From Aeromonas veronii (GTDB taxonomy: Bacteria > Pseudomonadota > Gammaproteobacteria > Enterobacterales > Aeromonadaceae): a stretch of DNA of 64,000 bases. The notes beneath the pieces are model-generated. The model was not told the origin of the DNA, made no database searches, and was given only the letters and a program-made list of their open reading frames with translations. The stretch is from NCBI RefSeq assembly GCF_040215105.1, contig NZ_CP157875.1:1169501-1233500 (forward strand). The letters are read 5' to 3'. Positions within the stretch are counted from its first letter, which is position 1; each line of letters opens with the position of its first letter. Below are positions 17,253 through 27,426 of the stretch, piece after piece. A program made the translations under genes and the position numbers.

Positions 17253-18383
17253 ATGCTGAAGTTGTCGGAGTTTTGGAGCGCCAACGCCCATTCTGAAGAT
17301 TTTACCCTGACCCGAATGGGCTTCATGACGGCCCGTCTGCGGCTGTTGACCTGTCTGCTGATGATAGGGATCCCCAGCTGGGCGCTGGTGGATTGGCTGA
17401 CCCTGCCTTCGGCCCAGTTCGATGCCCTGCTCCAGGCGCGGGTCTTCTGCCTGCTGGCACTCTCGCCGCTCATCCCCTTCTCCTACCTCATTCACTTCAA
17501 GCGCACTCGTATGAAACTGGCGCTCGGCTACCTGATGGCGGTGATGATGCTGTTCTCCCTCATCTGCCTGCGCACTTTCGGCTCGGAAGAGGAGTTGCAG
17601 GCGGGGTACATGGCGTTTCCCTATCTGCTCATCAGCCTGTTTGCCATCTTCCCCATTCCCCTCTCTCTCAGCTTGCAGCTGGCGGGGTGCATCCTGATCA
17701 CCATGCTGGCGGGCAACTGGTGGCTGGTGGATCAGCCGCTCTGGAGCCTGCAGACCCTCAACCAGATCTGGTTGCTGGCCCTGTTCACCCTGGCGAGTGC
17801 CTGGGTGCAGTGCGGTCAGCTCCATATGCTGCTTCAGCTCTATCGGGAATCCACTACGGACGAGCTGACCGGCATGATGAACCGGCGGCTGCTGATGAAG
17901 CAGATCGAGAAAGCCAGGGGGGATCTGCTCAGCAAGCAGAAGCCCTTCGCCGTCTTGCTGCTGGATTTGGATCGCTTCAAGCGCATCAACGACACCTATG
18001 GTCACCTGGCGGGAGATGCGGTGCTCAAGGAGGTGGCGAGCACCCTGGGCGAACAGCTGGAGACTGGCATGGTGCTCGGTCGTTACGGTGGCGAGGAGTT
18101 CTCCATCCTGCTGCCTGGCTGTGGCGATCTGGTGCAGGCCAAGCGGGTGGCCGAGCGACTGCGGGTGGCGGTGGAGGCCAGGCTGGTGAAGAGCCCCACT
18201 TCCGACGAGCTGCTGGAGGTGACGGTGAGCATCGGCCTGACCCTGGCCCGGCGCGGGGAGGGCATCGAGGCCCTGCTCAACCGGGCTGACGAGTGCCTCT
18301 ATCTGGCCAAGATGGCGGGGCGCAATTGCGTGATGAGCGAGAGTGCCTTGTTGAACAAACCCTTCAATTCCAGCGTGGCTTGA
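17253..18383 (+). CDS. Membrane-bound diguanylate cyclase (GGDEF)
   Basis: A 376-residue protein with five to six N-terminal membrane helices (about residues 25-185) followed by a GGDEF domain. DELTGMMNRR opens the domain, LLDLDRFKRINDTYGHLAGD carries metal-binding residues, and the active site is YGGEEFS. An inhibitory RxxD is not obvious just before GGEEF. It makes cyclic di-GMP from GTP in response to an unknown membrane signal. The ATG at 17253 has TGGAGA six bases upstream; 17238 is an alternative. Confidence 0.92.
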   Translation: MLKLSEFWSANAHSEDFTLTRMGFMTARLRLLTCLLMIGIPSWALVDWLTLPSAQFDALLQARVFCLLALSPLIPFSYLIHFKRTRMKLALGYLMAVMMLFSLICLRTFGSEEELQAGYMAFPYLLISLFAIFPIPLSLSLQLAGCILITMLAGNWWLVDQPLWSLQTLNQIWLLALFTLASAWVQCGQLHMLLQLYRESTTDELTGMMNRRLLMKQIEKARGDLLSKQKPFAVLLLDLDRFKRINDTYGHLAGDAVLKEVASTLGEQLETGMVLGRYGGEEFSILLPGCGDLVQAKRVAERLRVAVEARLVKSPTSDELLEVTVSIGLTLARRGEGIEALLNRADECLYLAKMAGRNCVMSESALLNKPFNSSVA

Positions 18384-18400
18384 CGACCCCCTCCTCCCTG

Positions 18401-18469
18401 CGAGGGGTCCGCGTGAATGTCCATCCCTCCTGCCATCCCTGGCAGGGACGTCACGGACCCCATCCCTCG
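18401..18469. repeat. Nested intergenic stem-loop downstream of the diguanylate cyclase gene
   Basis: Outer arms GGGTCCG (18405-18411) and CGGACCC (18454-18460) and an inner stem CCTGCCA / TGGCAGG (18429-18446) form a nested fold. Further partial pairing of CGAGGGG with CCCTCG lies outside. No T tract follows. Confidence 0.5.
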
Positions 18470-18561
18470 CCCCAAGATTATTCACAGTTTAATCATCTGC
18501 GCTCTGGCCGGCTTCTATCCTGTTACAGGATGAAATGATTGATGCCTCAAGGAGAGAGCCC

Positions 18562-20061
18562 ATGATGACCACCACAGATTTTAGCGAGCATTATCGCAGC
18601 AGCGACAGGATCATGCTGGGCTTACTCTGGTTTACGCTGCTTTGTTCTGCCGGATTGGCCTTCTGGCACCAGACCTGGCTGCAGACGGCGTTGATCGGGG
18701 CGCCGGTTTGCCTCGTGCTGACGGCGCTCTATCGGGGGATGGGGGGCAGCCGGTTGATGCGCTGCCTCATCGGGGTAGGGCTGATGGTGATGGCGGCGCT
18801 GCACATCAATCAGGCGCGAGGGGTCATCGAGATCCATTTCGGCATCTTCGTGTTGCTGGCGGTGCTGACCTTCTACCGGGACTGGCTGCCCATCGTGGTG
18901 GCGGCGGCGGTGATCGCGGTGCACCACGTGCTGTTTCATGTGTTGCAGCACGCGGGGTATCCGGTCTACGTGATGCAGTCCCACGGCGGTTGGGGGATGA
19001 TCTTCCTGCACGCCTTCTACGTGGTGATAGAGAGCGGGATCCTCATCTACCTGGCCCGCCTGAGCCTGGCCGATGCCACCGAGAATCAGGAGGTGCTCGG
19101 CAAGGTGCTGATGGCGGCCAATCAGCTAAGCAAGGGGGCCGGTGCCCACACCGGCTCCGAGGTAGCCAGGCTCTCTTCCGGACAGCGCTTCGATCACTTT
19201 CTTCTGCAGGTGTCCAACCTGGTGGATGGCGTGGTACGGGACAGCCGCAATCTGGGAGGGCTGAGCCAGGAGCTGGCCCGGACGGGGTCGACCCTGGAGG
19301 AGGGGGCCAGGGATCAGCTGGAGGAGGTGGCCCGCATGAGCGAGGACATGGCGCTCATGCTCTCGGCCATGACGGAGATCACCGCCCAGGTCGAGCAGAC
19401 CCTGCAGTGCGCCGATGAGGCCAGCGATCAGGTGGGCAAGGGACGGGCCAGCGTGGTGCAAACCGGGCAGGACATCGAGGCGCTGGCGCTGTGCATGGAT
19501 GAGACCGACAAGACGGTGACCTCCCTGGCCGAGCAGGCCACCCAGATAGGCAAGGTGCTGGAAGTCATTCACGACATCGCCCAGCAGACCAATCTGCTGG
19601 CGCTCAATGCGGCCATCGAGGCGGCCAGGGCCGGCGAGCAGGGGCGGGGCTTTGCGGTGGTGGCCGACGAGGTGCGCCATCTTTCCCAGAAAACCTCGGT
19701 CTCCACCCGCGAGATCCAGCAGATCATCGAGGGGCTCCAGCAGGGGAGCCGTCAGGCGGCGGGAGCCATGCAGCTCAGTCGGGAGGGAGTGAGCCGCTGT
19801 GTCCTCGCCAGCCAGTCGGCGGTGGCGATGCTGCAGGTGGTGGCCGATGATATCGACAACATCAACCGTTTCAATGGCCAGATAGCGGCCAGCACCCAGG
19901 CACAATCCAAGGTCTCGGGGGAGATAGGCGAGTGTCTTGGACGGGTCCAGCAGATTGCCGAGTGCAACGCCGGCAATATCACGGCCCTGACCCGCAGCAG
20001 CCAGTGCCTGACGCCGCTGGCACAGCGACTGGAGCACCTCGGCCGCGCCTTTCACGAATGA
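18562..20061 (+). CDS. Methyl-accepting chemotaxis protein with multi-pass membrane N-terminus
   Basis: A 499-residue chemoreceptor. Residues 20-190 hold about five or six hydrophobic segments with little periplasmic domain, so it probably senses within or through the membrane. The C-terminal signalling domain contains the hairpin tip [20 protein letters not shown], then [16 protein letters not shown]. It would signal to CheA/CheW at the pole. No HAMP domain is obvious. The start at 18562 follows AAGGAGA; 18565 is an adjacent ATG. Confidence 0.92.
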   Translation: MMTTTDFSEHYRSSDRIMLGLLWFTLLCSAGLAFWHQTWLQTALIGAPVCLVLTALYRGMGGSRLMRCLIGVGLMVMAALHINQARGVIEIHFGIFVLLAVLTFYRDWLPIVVAAAVIAVHHVLFHVLQHAGYPVYVMQSHGGWGMIFLHAFYVVIESGILIYLARLSLADATENQEVLGKVLMAANQLSKGAGAHTGSEVARLSSGQRFDHFLLQVSNLVDGVVRDSRNLGGLSQELARTGSTLEEGARDQLEEVARMSEDMALMLSAMTEITAQVEQTLQCADEASDQVGKGRASVVQTGQDIEALALCMDETDKTVTSLAEQATQIGKVLEVIHDIAQQTNLLALNAAIEAARAGEQGRGFAVVADEVRHLSQKTSVSTREIQQIIEGLQQGSRQAAGAMQLSREGVSRCVLASQSAVAMLQVVADDIDNINRFNGQIAASTQAQSKVSGEIGECLGRVQQIAECNAGNITALTRSSQCLTPLAQRLEHLGRAFHE

Positions 20062-20085
20062 GGATTCGCCCCGTGCCAGAAAAGC

Positions 20086-20113
20086 AAAATGCCACCCCGG
20101 GGGTGGCATTTTG
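20086..20113. terminator. Bidirectional terminator between the chemoreceptor gene and yciN
   Basis: AAAATGCCACCCC and GGGGTGGCATTTT are perfectly complementary and end in A or T tracts. Confidence 0.9.
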
Positions 20114-20130
20114 ACGAGGGCAGCCCGGGC

Positions 20131-20379
20131 TTATGCCAGGCGATACTTGCCGGAGAGCTGCTGGGCCAGCAGCTTGAACATGTTGAACACCGCCATGGTC
20201 TTGCCGGTCGGGGTGCCATCTTCGCCGAGGAAGAACTCGCCCTTGAATACCAAGATCTCTCCCTTCTGCTCCACGGCGTCGGCGCGCATGCCGTGGATGA
20301 AGTCTTCGTGTTCCCGGATGATCGTGTTGGCCATCTCCAGCAGGGCAGTCTCGGTGATCAGCTCTTTTTCGGGTTGCAT
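20131..20379 (-). CDS. yciN: YciN family protein (DUF2498)
   Basis: The 82-residue protein matches E. coli YciN across its length. TALLEMANTIIREHEDFI, LVFKGEFFLGEDG, and TAVFNMFK-like (here KTMAVFNMFKLLAQQLSGKY) are shared landmarks. It is a small cytosolic protein of unknown function. Its AAGGAGACGAGC leader gives a good ribosome site. It lies alone in front of the MATE gene and is read in the same direction. Confidence 0.9.
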   Translation of the reverse strand: MQPEKELITETALLEMANTIIREHEDFIHGMRADAVEQKGEILVFKGEFFLGEDGTPTGKTMAVFNMFKLLAQQLSGKYRLA

Positions 20380-20499
20380 GCTCGTCTCCTTAAACGACTA
20401 CTGACGGGGCAGGGCACGCCCTGTCACTGATTGAAGAGGGCAAAGCATACTGCAAAAGGGGATTTTCTGTCATTGATATGACCCCGCATTTTGCCCCGA

Positions 20500-21879
20500 T
20501 CAGCCCATGACCAGATTCTTGAGCCAGCGGCGCTGACGAATGCGGCGCTGCACCAGCAGTACCTTGGCGAGCTCCTCCAGCAGCACCACGGCCACCACCC
20601 AGGCGAGAGGCCAGCCGAGCAGGCTGACGGCCACCCAGGCGAGCGGCAGACCGATGCACCACATGCCCACCACATCGATGAAGATGCTGTAGTTCACATC
20701 CCCGCCCGAGCGCAGCACCCCGACGATGCCCACCATGTTGAACACCTTGAGCAGCATGCCGATGCAGAGGATAGCGAGCACCTGGCCCGCTTCCCCCATC
20801 AGCTCGGCGGGCAGGTTGCCCACCCACTGCAGCAGATTGGTCTGCACCATCCAGACCGACAGTCCGACCAGCAAGGCGCCCACTGGTGCAAGCAGCAGGA
20901 ACAACTGGGAGTGCTGCCATGCGGCTTCATATTCTTCTGCACCGAGCCGGTGGCCGAGCAGGGTGGAGCAGGCTACCGCCAACCCGAAGAAGAGGGAGAT
21001 GAGAATGCTCTCCAGTGTCCCCAGGGTGGTCATGATGGCCAAGGAGTCGGTGCCAAGATGGGCATAGAGGAAGCCGTAGAGCAGCATGCCGAAGGCCCAG
21101 AGCCCGTCGTGCAGCAGCAGCGGCAGGGCGATCAGGGTGAAGCGCACCACCTCCTTGCGCTTGAAGGCGGCGAGCCAGTCCGCCAGGCGCGGCACCAGCC
21201 TGGGCTCCTGGCGCAGCACATAGGTCAGCAGCAGCGCCGTTTGCAGCAGGCGAGAGATGGTCGTGCCCCAGGCAGACCCCGCGACCCCCATGGCCTCGAA
21301 GCCGAAATTACCGAAGATGAGGGCGTAGTTGAGGATGACGTTGGCGATGATGGCGATGATGCCGATGCGGGTCGGCGCCGCCGCGTTGCCCACCGAGCGC
21401 AGGGCCGCCTCCAGCGGCACCACCACGGCGGTGCAGAGGATGGTGGCCCCCGTGATCATCAGAAACTCGTCCGCCAGGGGGCGCAGTTCGGGATCCTGGC
21501 TGGCAAAGCCCAGCACGCTGCCCGGCGCGAGCACATAGACCAGCGCGAAGGGCAGGCTCACCAGCAGGGCCCCCACCAGCGCCAGCGCCAGGGAGCGGCG
21601 CACCCCGGCCAGATCCCCGCGACCGTAATATTGCGCCGCCAATACCGAGACCCCGCCCGAGAGCCCCGCTATCACCAGCAGGTTGAAGAAGAAAACCCGG
21701 TTACCCAAGCCGACTGCCGCCACGGCCGTGGTGCCAAGCTGGCTCACCATCATGATGTCGATGAGGCCGAGCAGGGAGAACATCATGGATTGCAGCGAGA
21801 CCGGCAGCGCCAGTCGCCACAATCGGGTCATGAACTCGCGATCGGTGGTTTGTTTTAAAATCGCTTGCCAATAATTCAT
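20500..21879 (-). CDS. MATE family efflux transporter
   Basis: A 459-residue, twelve-helix exporter of the MATE type. The N-terminal half has LALPVSLQSMMFSLLGLIDIMMVSQLG and the C-terminal half a matching bundle; LRSVGNAAAPT follows the loop after helix six. These pumps use sodium or proton gradients to expel cationic drugs or metabolites. It is divergent from an AraC-family gene 120 bases away, so that regulator is a plausible controller. The substrate is unknown. Confidence 0.92.
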   Translation of the reverse strand: MNYWQAILKQTTDREFMTRLWRLALPVSLQSMMFSLLGLIDIMMVSQLGTTAVAAVGLGNRVFFFNLLVIAGLSGGVSVLAAQYYGRGDLAGVRRSLALALVGALLVSLPFALVYVLAPGSVLGFASQDPELRPLADEFLMITGATILCTAVVVPLEAALRSVGNAAAPTRIGIIAIIANVILNYALIFGNFGFEAMGVAGSAWGTTISRLLQTALLLTYVLRQEPRLVPRLADWLAAFKRKEVVRFTLIALPLLLHDGLWAFGMLLYGFLYAHLGTDSLAIMTTLGTLESILISLFFGLAVACSTLLGHRLGAEEYEAAWQHSQLFLLLAPVGALLVGLSVWMVQTNLLQWVGNLPAELMGEAGQVLAILCIGMLLKVFNMVGIVGVLRSGGDVNYSIFIDVVGMWCIGLPLAWVAVSLLGWPLAWVVAVVLLEELAKVLLVQRRIRQRRWLKNLVMG

Positions 21880-21999
21880 ATCTGTTAACCGGGTTGGTAA
21901 AAGATGATATTCATCGGGGGTATGATAGGGGGAGTTGCGAGGCTTCTCACTGTGAGTGACTCTCTGCTTTCTTGTGCAAAACTATCTTGTTGAGGTGCC

Positions 22000-22857
22000 A
22001 TGATCTTTGCGAGCGAATGCCTGGAAATCGCCCCGGGTTGTGATGAGCGGATGCTGGGGCGAGAGGGCTTGCCCCTGCTCGGGGAGGCGGGCATCTTTCT
22101 GACCGGCCTCTCCCATATCCGGGATCACTACCTCATCCGTCGCAACCGTCCCGAGTTTCACATCCTGATGGTGAGCCACGGGGAGGGCGGGGTGCTGCTC
22201 ACCGATGCCGGAGAGCAGCCCATCCCGGCGGGGGCCCTGGTGTTTCTGCCCGCCGCCGTGCCGGGAGGGCTGCGCCTTGCGGGGAAACAGTGGCAGACCA
22301 GCTGGATCCTGCTCGATGACGTGCCGCGCTGGCGTCACCTGCACCGGCTGGGCCATCGCATCTGGCTGGGGGAGGAGGGGGAGCAGTTTTATCATCTGCT
22401 CAGCCTGATGCAGGGAGAAGGGGTGAGATCCCCCCTGCAGCCCCAACTGCTGAGCCTGCTGCTGGCCTTGCTGGACAGGGCCCTGCAGGGGGAGGTGCGT
22501 GGCACCCCCGAGCTGCGGTTGCAGGCGCTGTTCCGACGGGTGGAGGCGCGCCTGGACGAACCTTGGAGCGTGGCCCTGCTCGCCAGCGAGATGGCCTGCT
22601 CGGTGCCCCATCTTCATCGGCTCTGCCGGCAGACCTTTGGCATGGGCCCCATGGCCTGGTTGACCCAGCTTCGCATGAACAAGGCGCGCCAGCTGCTGCT
22701 CTACACCAACTGGCCCCTTGCCGAGCTCGCCAGCCGGGTCGGCTACAGCGACGGGGCCAACTTTGCGAATCGCTTTCGCCGCCTCACTGGTCAGACCCCC
22801 GGCGCCTTTCGTCGCCTGGGTCGCAAACCTTTTGCAACGGATGCGCAAACTCTTTGA
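22000..22857 (+). CDS. AraC family transcriptional regulator
   Basis: A 285-residue regulator. The N-terminal half (about 30-150) looks like a cupin ligand-binding domain (FHILMVSHGEGGVLLTD...). The C-terminal hundred residues carry two helix-turn-helix motifs: SVALLASEMACSVPHLHRLC and LAELASRVGYSDGANFANRF, followed by the usual TGQTPGAFR ending. It is divergent from the MATE pump and upstream of malic enzyme, so the pump is its most likely target. GAGGTG precedes the ATG at 22000. Confidence 0.9.
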   Translation: MIFASECLEIAPGCDERMLGREGLPLLGEAGIFLTGLSHIRDHYLIRRNRPEFHILMVSHGEGGVLLTDAGEQPIPAGALVFLPAAVPGGLRLAGKQWQTSWILLDDVPRWRHLHRLGHRIWLGEEGEQFYHLLSLMQGEGVRSPLQPQLLSLLLALLDRALQGEVRGTPELRLQALFRRVEARLDEPWSVALLASEMACSVPHLHRLCRQTFGMGPMAWLTQLRMNKARQLLLYTNWPLAELASRVGYSDGANFANRFRRLTGQTPGAFRRLGRKPFATDAQTL

Positions 22858-22912
22858 AATTCGGGGCGCAAGCCCATAGGATCGGCGGGCCACACAGTCA
22901 AGGTACCGATCC

Positions 22913-24607
22913 ATGTTTGAAGATAATAATCAGAAACGTCCTCTCTACATTCCCTACGCCGGTCCGGCCCTGCTGGAGACCCCCTTGCTCAACAAGGGCA
23001 GCGCCTTCACCAGTGAAGAGCGCAGCAGCTTCAACCTCGAAGGTCTGTTGCCCCAGAATATCGAGACCATCGAAGAGCAGGCCGTGCGTGCCTATCGCCA
23101 GTTCATGGCATTTGGCAACGACATGGACAAGCACATCTACCTGCGCAATATCCAGGACACCAACGAGACCCTGTTCTACCGCCTGCTGACCAATCACCTG
23201 CCCGAGATGCTGCCGGTCATCTACACCCCGACCGTGGGCAAGGCGTGCGAGGAGTTCTCCAACATCTATCGCCGTGCGCGCGGCCTCTTCATCTCCTATC
23301 CGGACAAGGACAGGATCGATGACATGCTGCAAAACGCCACCAAGCAGAACGTCAAGGTCATCGTGGTCACCGATGGCGAACGGATCCTGGGTCTTGGCGA
23401 TCAGGGCATCGGCGGCATGGGCATTCCCATCGGCAAGCTCTCCCTCTACACCGCCTGTGGCGGCATCTCCCCGGCCTACTGTCTGCCGGTAGTGCTGGAC
23501 GTGGGCACCAACAACCAGCAGCTGCTGAACGACCCCTTCTACATGGGCTGGCGTCATCCGCGCATCTCGGGGGAGGAGTACGACGAGTTCGTCGATGCCT
23601 TCATCCAGGCGGTCAAACGCCGCTGGCCCGAGATCCTGCTGCAGTTCGAGGACTTCGCCCAGGGCAACGCCACCCCGCTGCTCAACCGCTACAAGGATGA
23701 GCTCTGCTGCTTCAACGACGACATCCAGGGCACGGCCGCGGTCACCCTGGGCAGCCTCATCGCCGCCTGCAAGGCCTCCGGTGCCAAGCTCTCCGAGAAA
23801 CGGGTCGCCTTCCTCGGGGCTGGCAGCGCCGGCTGCGGCATCGCCGAGCAGATAGTGGCGCAGATGAAGGCTGAAGGGCTGACGGACGCCGAGGCCCGTG
23901 GCCGGGTCTTCATGGTGGACCGTTTTGGCCTCATCACCGACAAGATCCCGAACCAGCTGCCGTTCCAGCGCAAGCTATCCCAGCCGGTCGAGCGCATCGC
24001 AGACTGGCCGGTGGGGGACAACATCTCCCTGCTGGAGGTGATGGAGCACGGTCGCCCTGACATCCTGATCGGGGTTTCCGGCCAGCCGGGGCTGTTCACC
24101 GAAGAGGTGGTCAAGACCATGCACAAGCACTGTGCCCGTCCCATCATCTTCCCGCTCTCCAACCCCACCTCCCGGGTGGAGGCGACGCCGGCGGATCTCA
24201 TCCGCTGGACCGATGGTCAGGTGCTGGTCGCGACCGGCAGCCCGTTCGCGCCGGTGGAGCACAAGGGCAAACGCTACGTCATCGCCCAGTGCAACAACTC
24301 CTTCATCTTCCCGGGGATTGGTCTCGGGGTGATCGCCTCCGGCGCCAACCGGGTAACCGATGCCATGCTGATGTCGGCCAGCCGGGCGCTTGCCGAGTGC
24401 TCTCCCATGGTGAAGGGGGAGGAGGGGTCACTGCTGCCGGATCTGGCGGACATCCATCAGGTCTCCCGCCACATCGCCAAGATGGTGGCCAAGACCGCCA
24501 TGCTGCAAGGCAAGGCGGTGCAGACCCCGGACGAGGTGATCGATCAAGCCATCGAGGCGAACTTCTGGCGACCGGAATACCGTCGCTATCGCCGTACCTC
24601 CTTCTGA
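22913..24607 (+). CDS. maeA: NAD-dependent malic enzyme
   Basis: The 564-residue enzyme decarboxylates malate to pyruvate with NAD. The N-terminal part has the malic-enzyme signature [37 protein letters not shown] follows, then the metal-binding FEDFAQGNA. The dinucleotide fold is [15 protein letters not shown]. Length and N-terminus match the SfcA/MaeA type without a phosphotransacetylase fusion, so NADP enzyme MaeB is ruled out. It is monocistronic, with a good terminator after it. Confidence 0.95.
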   Translation: MFEDNNQKRPLYIPYAGPALLETPLLNKGSAFTSEERSSFNLEGLLPQNIETIEEQAVRAYRQFMAFGNDMDKHIYLRNIQDTNETLFYRLLTNHLPEMLPVIYTPTVGKACEEFSNIYRRARGLFISYPDKDRIDDMLQNATKQNVKVIVVTDGERILGLGDQGIGGMGIPIGKLSLYTACGGISPAYCLPVVLDVGTNNQQLLNDPFYMGWRHPRISGEEYDEFVDAFIQAVKRRWPEILLQFEDFAQGNATPLLNRYKDELCCFNDDIQGTAAVTLGSLIAACKASGAKLSEKRVAFLGAGSAGCGIAEQIVAQMKAEGLTDAEARGRVFMVDRFGLITDKIPNQLPFQRKLSQPVERIADWPVGDNISLLEVMEHGRPDILIGVSGQPGLFTEEVVKTMHKHCARPIIFPLSNPTSRVEATPADLIRWTDGQVLVATGSPFAPVEHKGKRYVIAQCNNSFIFPGIGLGVIASGANRVTDAMLMSASRALAECSPMVKGEEGSLLPDLADIHQVSRHIAKMVAKTAMLQGKAVQTPDEVIDQAIEANFWRPEYRRYRRTSF

Positions 24608-24630
24608 CGAAGGTGATACAACAGCAAAAC

Positions 24631-24658
24631 AGAAGGGATGCATCAGCATCCCTTTTTT
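24631..24658. terminator. Terminator between maeA and the first ompA
   Basis: AAGGGATGC / GCATCCCTT stem followed by TTTTTT on the plus strand; it may also stop the convergent ompA transcript. Confidence 0.85.
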
Positions 24659-24701
24659 GTGCACGGTTGCGGTGAAGAAGAGAGGGGCTGTTAGGCGGTG
24701 A

Positions 24702-25748
24702 TCAGGCTGCCGGCGCCGTGGTTGCCGGTGCTTCCTGCACGCCGGTCACCCGTACCTCGACCCGGCGATCCGGGGCCAGGCAGTCGATGAGGGCGGCTCT
24801 GGCCTTGACGGCGTCGCACTGAACGCCGGTGACCGGGTTGCTCTCCCCATGTCCTTCGATGCTGACCTTGTCGGCGGGCAGCCCCTTGCCGATCAGGAAG
24901 TCAGCTACGGTGCGAGCCCGGGCTTCGGACAGCGCCTGGTTGTTGGCATCCGAGCCGATGCGATCGGTGTAACCCATCACCACGGCGTTGCCATCCTTGG
25001 GTTTGATGTCGGCGATCTGCTGATACAGATCTTCGAGTGCACTCATGCCTTCAGGCTTGAGATCCGCCTTGCCAAAGGCGAACAGCACGTCCGAACTCAG
25101 GTTGAAGGTCTGATCCACCGGTTCGGGGGTGGGAGGCGGGGCGGCCACCAGGGGGGCGGCAACCGGCACGACGGCCACGGTACGATTGGGGTGCAGCACC
25201 AGCTCTATGGTGGCGGTGCTGATGTCGCTGACCCAGCGCTGGGTGCCACTGCCGACCTTGTCGTTGTCCGGATCATCCCCGACCCGCACCAGATAGCGAT
25301 AGCGCGCCTGGATGTCGACCCAGTCGTGCAGCTTGGCGGTCAGCCCCAGACCAGCCAACGGGGCCAGGTTGTCATCTCCCCCGTTGACGGATTTGACGTG
25401 GTAGATGTAGCCGCCGCCCTCGGCAAATACCGAGAAGATGTCCCCGAGGGGCAGGCGACCTATCACCGACAGGGTGGCGCCCTGACTGCTGAAGTCGTTG
25501 CCGGCGATGTCCCAGTCACCGGTCGACAGGTAGCCGAGCTCGGCCCCCAGGTTCTCGGTGAAGTTGTAGCCACCGAAGGCGGTGATAGCGGTGGCATCCT
25601 TGCTGACATCCTGGCTGAAGTCGTTGATGTCATGGGCGATGGCCCAGCCTCCCCCGGCCCCCAGATACCAGTCGTGGACGGGGGCCGCCTGAGCCGCTCC
25701 CGTCGCCAGTGCCAATGCAATCCATACGGGTTTCAGTCTTATGTTCAT
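24702..25748 (-). CDS. OmpA family outer membrane protein (paralogue 1)
   Basis: A 348-residue outer membrane protein with a signal peptide cleaved after GAAQAA. An eight-stranded barrel (about residues 22-195) and a proline-rich linker (VAAPPPTPEPVDQ) precede the OmpA_C peptidoglycan-binding domain. That domain contains NQALSEARARTVADFL and a cysteine pair in QCDAVKARAALIDCLAPDRRVEV. The ATG at 25748 is chosen because GAGGA lies upstream and the signal peptide begins there. It is the most diverged of three consecutive ompA genes. Confidence 0.92.
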   Translation of the reverse strand: MNIRLKPVWIALALATGAAQAAPVHDWYLGAGGGWAIAHDINDFSQDVSKDATAITAFGGYNFTENLGAELGYLSTGDWDIAGNDFSSQGATLSVIGRLPLGDIFSVFAEGGGYIYHVKSVNGGDDNLAPLAGLGLTAKLHDWVDIQARYRYLVRVGDDPDNDKVGSGTQRWVSDISTATIELVLHPNRTVAVVPVAAPLVAAPPPTPEPVDQTFNLSSDVLFAFGKADLKPEGMSALEDLYQQIADIKPKDGNAVVMGYTDRIGSDANNQALSEARARTVADFLIGKGLPADKVSIEGHGESNPVTGVQCDAVKARAALIDCLAPDRRVEVRVTGVQEAPATTAPAA

Positions 25749-25932
25749 CGCGTTTCCTCGTCGATGTTGGGTGTTATAGGGCTCCCAGCCCTTTGTTATA
25801 TAAACCACCATTATGTATAGGCGATCATCGCGCATTAACCACTTAAGTGACGCATCTGTATGGAGAATTTGTGAGTGGGCAGGCAATAAGGGCGATGGGC
25901 CTGGTGAGAGTGAAGAAAAATCAGCAACAATG

Positions 25933-25960
25933 AAAAAGGGGCCGAACGGCCCCTTTTTTT
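25933..25960. terminator. Terminator after ompA paralogue 2
   Basis: AAAAAGGGGCCG / CGGCCCCTTTTT inverted repeat; on the minus strand it follows the gene at 25978 and ends in a T tract. Confidence 0.85.
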
Positions 25961-25977
25961 GTGTGTTATGGCATCGC

Positions 25978-26982
25978 TTACTGCTGGACTTCCTGTACGC
26001 CGGTGACGCGGACTTCCACGCGACGGTCCGGTGCCAGGCAGGAGATCAGCTGGTTCTTGCCCTTGACCCCGTCACACTGGTTGCCAGTGACCGGATTGGC
26101 TTCGCCATGACCCTGGATGGAGACCTTGCCGGCCGGGAGGCCCTTGCCAACCAGGAAGTCGGCCACGGTGCGGGCACGGGCTTCAGACAGCTTCTGGTTG
26201 TAGGCATCGGAGCCGATGCGGTCGGTGTAACCGACGACCACGGCGCTGCCGTCCTTGGGTTGAACTTCAACGATCTGCTGATACAGGGTGTTGAGTGCGG
26301 CAGCCCCTTCCGGTTTCAGGCTGGACTTGCCGAAGGCAAACAGCACGTCAGAGCTCAGGGAGAAGCTCTTGTCGACCACGACGGGCTCGGGTACGGGTTC
26401 CGGCGCCGGTGCAGCGACAGGTGCCACATAGGCCTTGCGGTTCGGGTGCATCACCAGTTCCAGCGTGGCGACGCTCATGTCGGTCTTCCAGGTCTTCTGC
26501 TCGTCACCCAGATCCCAGATGTAGCGATAACGGGCTTGCAGATCCAGCAGATCGGAGAGCTTGGCGCTCAGGCCCAGACCCGCCAGCGGGGAGGTGCCGT
26601 TGTCGCTGTCACCGTTGCCGTTGACGTGGTTGAAGTAGGCACCGCCTTCGGCGAAGACGGAGAAGATGTCACCCATGGGCAGGCGAGCGATACCGGAGAG
26701 GGTCGCACCCTGAGTCTTGAAGTCGACGCCATCCACACCGGCCTTGCCGGCATAGAGGTAACCGAGCTCGGCACCGAAGTTCTCGGTGAAGTTGTAACCA
26801 CCGAACAGGGACAGGGCGGTAGCGTCCTTGTCCGCATCCAGACCGAAGCTGTCCAGATCGTGGCCATAAGCCCAACCAGCACCCATACCGGTGTACCAGT
26901 CATCGGCCGCCTGGGCGGTGGAAGTTCCCATGGCTGCGATAGCCAGAGCAATCAGGGTTGGTGCCATTTTCATTTTCATCAT
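25978..26982 (-). CDS. OmpA family outer membrane protein (paralogue 2)
   Basis: A 334-residue OmpA-like protein. Signal peptide ends STAQA, then DDWYTGMGAGWAYGHDLD starts the barrel. A linker rich in Pro/Glu (APAPEPVPEPV) leads to an OmpA_C domain with YNQKLSEARARTVADFL and the pair of cysteines around residue 310. GAGGATAAAATGATG sets the start at 26982 (26979 is equally possible). Such proteins anchor the outer membrane to peptidoglycan through the diaminopimelate-binding Asp/Arg of the C-domain. Confidence 0.93.
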   Translation of the reverse strand: MMKMKMAPTLIALAIAAMGTSTAQAADDWYTGMGAGWAYGHDLDSFGLDADKDATALSLFGGYNFTENFGAELGYLYAGKAGVDGVDFKTQGATLSGIARLPMGDIFSVFAEGGAYFNHVNGNGDSDNGTSPLAGLGLSAKLSDLLDLQARYRYIWDLGDEQKTWKTDMSVATLELVMHPNRKAYVAPVAAPAPEPVPEPVVVDKSFSLSSDVLFAFGKSSLKPEGAAALNTLYQQIVEVQPKDGSAVVVGYTDRIGSDAYNQKLSEARARTVADFLVGKGLPAGKVSIQGHGEANPVTGNQCDGVKGKNQLISCLAPDRRVEVRVTGVQEVQQ

Positions 26983-27373
26983 TTTATCCTCGTTGAGTTG
27001 CCGTGCTATGGGCGTACTGCGCACTCTTTTGTTATACCGATCGCAAATGACACTTCATGTTGCGACTCCGTGAGGTGATCACGGGCGGCCTGAATAAAAA
27101 ATGGATGGTAACCAGGATTCTCATGAAGCCTTAACTCCATGGACAACTAACCGGGCTTTAAGCACTTTTAATAGTTCATCCAATGTCTTACAAGCCGAAT
27201 AACTGTATTCTTTTGACTCGGGATGATCAAGTTTCTGAACAGATAAGCAACAAGTGATGGCGTGGTGAGGAAGACGGGAGCGGGGGGCCGAGTGGCAGGA
27301 AAGCTGACGCAATCATGGCGCCACGGAGATAAGACAGAAGCTGACGCCAGAGCAGGGCCAGACGCAGACAAGC
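26983..27373. other. Promoter region of ompA paralogue 2
   Basis: No gene is seen between ompA paralogues 2 and 3. The part next to 26982 is a long leader that shares the GAGGATAA-type ribosome site with its neighbour. Short frames at 27121-27371 have no ribosome sites. Confidence 0.5.
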
Positions 27374-27406
27374 AAAAGGGGGATGCCGTGGCATCCCCCT
27401 TTTTGC
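27374..27406. terminator. Terminator after ompA paralogue 3
   Basis: AAAAGGGGGATGCC / GGCATCCCCCTTTTT with a two-base loop between the arms. Confidence 0.85.
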
Positions 27407-27426
27407 ATTATCTGAATGAAATCAGA

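Noticed and set aside
20491..21858. A 455-codon plus-strand frame opposite the MATE gene
   Set aside because: Same pattern: polar, His/Gln-rich, no domain. The MATE protein on the other strand is clear.
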